Positions 60,801 through 64,000 of a DNA stretch of 64,000 bases are shown here, piece after piece. The notes beneath the pieces were generated by a model, which was not told where the DNA came from, did no database searches, and saw nothing but the letters and a program-made list of their open reading frames with translations. Position 1 is the stretch's first letter; each line of letters begins with the position of its first letter. This DNA comes from Chlorella sorokiniana (lineage: Eukaryota > Chlorophyta > Trebouxiophyceae > Chlorellales > Chlorellaceae): positions 1-64,000 of the forward strand of contig CP084614.1 in the NCBI GenBank assembly GCA_025917655.1, read 5' to 3'. A program made the translations under genes and the position numbers.

Positions 60801-62169
60801 AGCCTGCTTGCTGTCCTGCTCCCCGCAGGATCCAGCTGTTCTTCATTGACACCAACCCCTTCATCAAGCGCTACTATGACAAGAAGAACGCGTGGAGCCA
60901 CTGCCCGGGTGAGCCCAGGGCTCCACCGCAACCGGGCTGTCTGCTGACCTGCAGCAGCTGCTCCCTCAGGCTGGCAGCCCAGCGGACCCGCTTTGGCTTT
61001 GCGCCCGTGCAGCAGTACGGATCCATCCTGCTGCCTTGGCAGCATCCTGTCCGACCCCTGGCCACCTTTTCACCCCCACGCCCCACCCCACACCTCCACC
61101 CACCTACACACGCACACCACTCTTCCACCACTCTTCTAAGTCCACTGTCTCCCACCCACACACACATTTTGTCGAGCAGGCGGGCTATGGACTCAGAGCT
61201 GGGAGGAGCAGCTGCTGGTGCTGGAGCAGGAGCTGGCAGAGTCGGAAGCTGATTGGAAGGTGGGCTTCGAAGACGCGGCGGCGGCAAGCTCGCCCAGCAA
61301 ACTCCTCCCACTGCGGGTCGGCGCCCTTACCTCTCTCATTGCATTTTGTAATGCGCGCAGATTGTGGTCGGGCACCACCCCACCTACAGCAACGGCCACC
61401 ACGGCAACAACACCGACCTAGTTCAGCACCTGGAGCCCCTGTTCCTGCGGTACGGTGTGCAGGTGAGCAGTACAGCTGCGGTACGCAGCCGCGGTAATGC
61501 CACGACGCTGGGAGGGGTGCGTGGCAGGGGAGAGCTGGATTGGAGGCGGGCGCTGCGCTGTGCTGCCTGTGCTGGCCGGCCAGAGAGGGCCTGTACGGCG
61601 GCACGAACAGCCGCCATGCTGCCTTTCGGCAGCGATGTGACGCTGCTGTTCATGAGCAGACGCACCGCAGGTCCCAACAGCAAGGGTTCCTCGTCGCACC
61701 GCTACTGGCTACGCAACACTGTACATGCATGTTGTTCCTGTACCGCAGGCGTACTTCACTGGTCACGACCACAACCTGGAGCACCTGACCCCCCGGGCTA
61801 CAACATCATCGTCACAGGTGCGCCGCCAGCGGAAAGCTGCTGCACGCAGTATATTCACAGCTGATGCCTGCAGAGCAGCAGCGACTGTTGCGAACTGGCA
61901 TGCCACTCTGGCAGGCAGGACAGCACCCTGCCGCATGCTCTGCATTGCATGCACACGGGGAGATGGCTTTGATGCTACACGCAGGCGCGGGCAGTGAGAC
62001 TGGGCGGGAGCAGGTGGGCAAGGCGTTCTCGCGGTACTACCACCCCTACTCGGGCTTTGTGGCGGTGACGGCCGGCCCTGACCGGCTGGCGGTGGAGTTT
62101 TACACGCTGGAGGGAGGGGAGGAGGTGGCCCACGCCATTGCCATCGACCCCAGCGGCGCCCTGCTCTAG
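57843..62169 (+). CDS. Purple acid phosphatase (TRAP/PAP17-like) with N-terminal membrane anchor
   Basis: Binuclear-metal phosphatase that would release phosphate from esters. All seven ligand motifs are present: VGDWG (about 59244), STGDNFYEHGLQ (about 59345-59376), GNHDYC (about 60203), GHHPTYSNGHHG (about 61371-61406) and GHDHNLEHL (about 61758). Between them: PLFRESFADVYTADSLQVPW (from about 59645), IQLFFIDTNPFIKRYY (about 60831), SWEEQLLVLEQELAESEADW (about 61198). The end SGFVAVTAGPDRLAVEFYTL leads to TAG at 62167. Unlike secreted PAPs, ATG 57843 opens a polar leader of up to about 190 residues, then RRKRLLCFG and a hydrophobic helix (LMAFAVVGALVAVAVVA, about 58424-58474), then a Ser/Gly/acidic/Pro stalk before the catalytic domain (about 58975). 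This predicts a type II membrane protein with the enzyme on the lumenal or outer side. The frame slips at 58553-58558, 59255-59258 and 59321-59326; an intron in the leader is possible. No second PAP N-terminal domain is seen, matching low-molecular-weight PAPs. Confidence 0.92.
60289..60303. repeat. 15-G run at an intron start of the phosphatase gene
   Basis: An unbroken run of 15 G begins 8 bases into the intron that follows the exon ending SPLHQ. With the tract in the UBR intron, it is one of the two longest G runs in the window, and both lie in introns. Confidence 0.85.
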
Positions 62170-62572
62170 CCTGGCTCCCTTAGCGCATGCCACAACCCTG
62201 CAGCTCATGTATCTCACGGTCTACTGTTGTATTTTATATTGGCAGAATCTTCTTACCACACAAGTTGACATTTGTTGAAGCAATATGTCCGCTCGCTCAC
62301 ATGCCACTCCGCGCCTGCTGAGCGCCAGCGCGAGGGGACGTAGGGCTGGAACCCAGCGGCGCATCTCGCTGTTCTCGTTAATCGCGCGCGACAGAGTGAA
62401 TGTAGGTTCTTTTTCGCGCAGGTTTGTTTTTAAGCCAACAGGTTCCGTCCTGGAGGGCACCTTGCCTACTCGACGCTCTTTGGGGTAGTCCACCACCTTC
62501 GAGCGATTTTAATGCGCTCCGATCACTTTCAAGCCCTAGAGCGCTCCACTTTACCCTCATGGGGAGCTGTCC
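62170..62572. other. Intergenic region before the SGNH-like gene
   Basis: About 0.4 kb, AT-richer just after the phosphatase stop (about 62215-62285), as expected for 3' untranslated sequence. An ATG at 62559 opens a short frame overlapping the next start, a possible upstream ORF. Confidence 0.5.
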
Positions 62573-64000
62573 ATGCTGCCAAACCCTGCCCACAACCCCG
62601 TTCGGCAGTCTCGATGGCTGCTGGTGCTAGCAGTCAGTCTCGCAATAATCCTAGGTGAGCGCCGCAGCGAGCGAGCCTGGCTGGGTGCTTCATGTCGAGC
62701 GTCGGATGTCCCGGCGCGGATGTTACCCTCCCAGCGCCACGGCTGACCGCCTGGCCGCACACTTTGTTCTGTGCTGCCTGTTGTCATCCCCGCAATCCTG
62801 GTTTTATTGTGTGCAGGGGAAGCTATCCGGCAGCAGGGGCTGGGCGGCGGGTGTGGCGCGCTCCCCGCCCGCCGCTGCGACGCTCCACACGCCGACCCGC
62901 TGGCCAGCCTGCGGCGGCGCATGGAAATGCCCTGGCAGGCGGTGCTGACTGAAGAGGAGCGCGCCCGCGGCATCTCCTTTACGGCAGCGGCGGCCGCCTG
63001 CGGCGGTGGGGCGGCGCCTGCTGGAGGGCCAGCCCATCCACGTGCACCTGCTGGGGGTTCCATCACCGCCCAGGGCCGCTACGCCGAGCTGCTCGCGGCG
63101 TGGCTCAACGCCAGCTTCCCCACTCGTGAGCGCCCGCCAGCGCATTGCGCCTCTTGAGGGACTGGAAGCCTGGCGTCGCACGGTGCCTGGGTGGCAGGCA
63201 CGCACCCAGGGCGCCTCCCATCCTACCCCTGTGCTTGACCTGCAGCATGGTTCGCGCCCTGACCAATCATACATGCCCACCCTCTCCAAACCCTGCATCT
63301 GCATGCCGCCTTGCGCCATCAACCTGCATCAATCGCAGCCTCCTTGCTGTCGCAGGGGCCACACGGTGACCAACCACGCCTACCCCGCCTCCACCAGCAG
63401 CTACCTCGCGCCCTGCTTCGAGTGCCTGGTGAAGGGGCCTGCGGACCTGGGTGGGTGGAGCAACATGCCACGCTTTTTCAGAGCTTGATATGTCATGTTC
63501 CATCGCCCTGCTGCTCGTTGGGGAAGGGCCTGCGGAGCATGGTGGCTTGGTTGTTTGGCTGGCTGGTCGCCAGGCAGCAGGGATCTTAGGAGGCAAAGGG
63601 GCAGCTTGACGGCGGTGCTCCTGTCCATCAGGGGAAGGGGAAGTGAGGTAGCTCTCGTGAGCAGCGTGACAGGGAGGGTGCTGGCAGCGCGACGCTTCAT
63701 GCAATCCCACCTGCCTGCAGCCCAGCCAAGCTCAATTTTGCATGGCACGCTTCCCATTTCTTTGCTTTCTTTTGGCTTTTTATGAATGCATCAGTGGTTG
63801 TGGAGCTGACCCTCAACGACCGCGTGGCGCACACCTTTGACGCCCCCGAGCGCCGCGCCTACGAGCAGCTGCTGCGCAGGCGCTGCGCGTGCCAGGTGCT
63901 GCTGCTGAAGCCGCTGCTGCTGCACTGTGTACAGCTGCTGCTGCTGAGATGCATGGCTAGTTTGGCAGAGCTGCGGCCTGCCAGCATGCGGACGCCGTTC
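62573..64000 (+). CDS. SGNH/GDSL-hydrolase-like membrane-anchored protein, 3' end cut by the window
   Basis: ATG 62573 gives MLPNPAHNPVRQSRWLLVLA, a short basic N-terminus and one hydrophobic segment (WLLVLAVSLAIIL), i.e. a signal anchor, followed by a GTGAGC donor. The next exon (about 62816-63125) has MPWQAVLTEEERARGISF, then EGQPIHVHLLGGSIT, the block I Gly-x-Ser of SGNH hydrolases with the nucleophile Ser, and GRYAELLAAWLNASFP. A further exon (about 63357-63450) reads HTVTNHAYPASTSSYLAPCF. The last (about 63790-63880) reads VVVELTLNDRVAHTFDAPER, which fits the block III Asn-Asp region. The Asp-x-x-His block would lie past the window edge. Conserved pieces sit in different frames around 62985-63057, with one clear slip at 63053-63057. 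Substrate unknown: esterase, lipase or polysaccharide O-acyl enzyme are all possible. Confidence 0.75.

Noticed and set aside
1-64000. CRISPR arrays, bacterial operons, tRNA or rRNA genes
   Set aside because: No spaced direct repeats outside microsatellites, no cloverleaf or rRNA core that I could recognise, and all genes are intron-rich eukaryotic ones.

Overview
The window is the left end of a nuclear chromosome of a GC-rich green alga, most likely a trebouxiophyte of the Chlorella/Micractinium type. It opens with the C-rich strand of a plant-type telomere (CCCTAAA heptamers). The genes are eukaryotic: they have many short GT-AG introns with long CAG acceptors and Gln/Ala/Pro-rich linkers, and their best family matches are to plant and animal proteins. 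I see no prokaryotic operons, rRNA, tRNA, CRISPR array or recognisable transposon.

Layout: 1-326 telomere and degenerate repeats; 327-1307 AT-richer subtelomere without a supported gene; 1308-11291 (-) UBR-type N-recognin E3 ligase (PRT6/UBR1-like); 11804-13999 (+) phosphopantothenate-cysteine ligase; 14287-22260 (+) TFIID subunit TAF2; 23035-24648 (+) unrecognised, probably plastid-targeted membrane protein; 25346-30221 (-) armadillo-like repeat plus TKL-type protein kinase; 31440-40446 (-) exportin-1; 40984-44939 (+) serine palmitoyltransferase subunit LCB1; 45761-49347 (+) NIN-like/NIT2-like RWP-RK transcription factor; 50952-53105 (+) ILR3-like bHLH transcription factor; 53533-57549 (-) TMF/GC5-like golgin; 57843-62169 (+) membrane-anchored purple acid phosphatase; 62573 to the end (+) SGNH-hydrolase-like protein cut by the window edge.

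The genes are single-copy housekeeping or regulatory loci: protein turnover, CoA synthesis, basal transcription, nuclear export, sphingolipid synthesis, Golgi traffic, phosphate scavenging, and nitrogen and iron control. They do not form one pathway. Three divergent pairs (UBR/PPCS, exportin/LCB1, golgin/phosphatase) share short 5' regions of about 0.3-0.5 kb.

The most consistent anomaly is technical or evolutionary. In at least seven genes the conserved reading frame breaks by exactly one base, nearly always at a run of 4-7 G or C that is one base too short. I read this mainly as homopolymer under-calling in the assembly, so gene models predicted directly from this sequence will be wrong at these points. 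I did not find a convincing wholly new biological system. The less ordinary items are the armadillo-kinase fusion, the type II anchored acid phosphatase, the unrecognised plastid-type protein and the UBR gene whose 3' end runs into the subtelomere.
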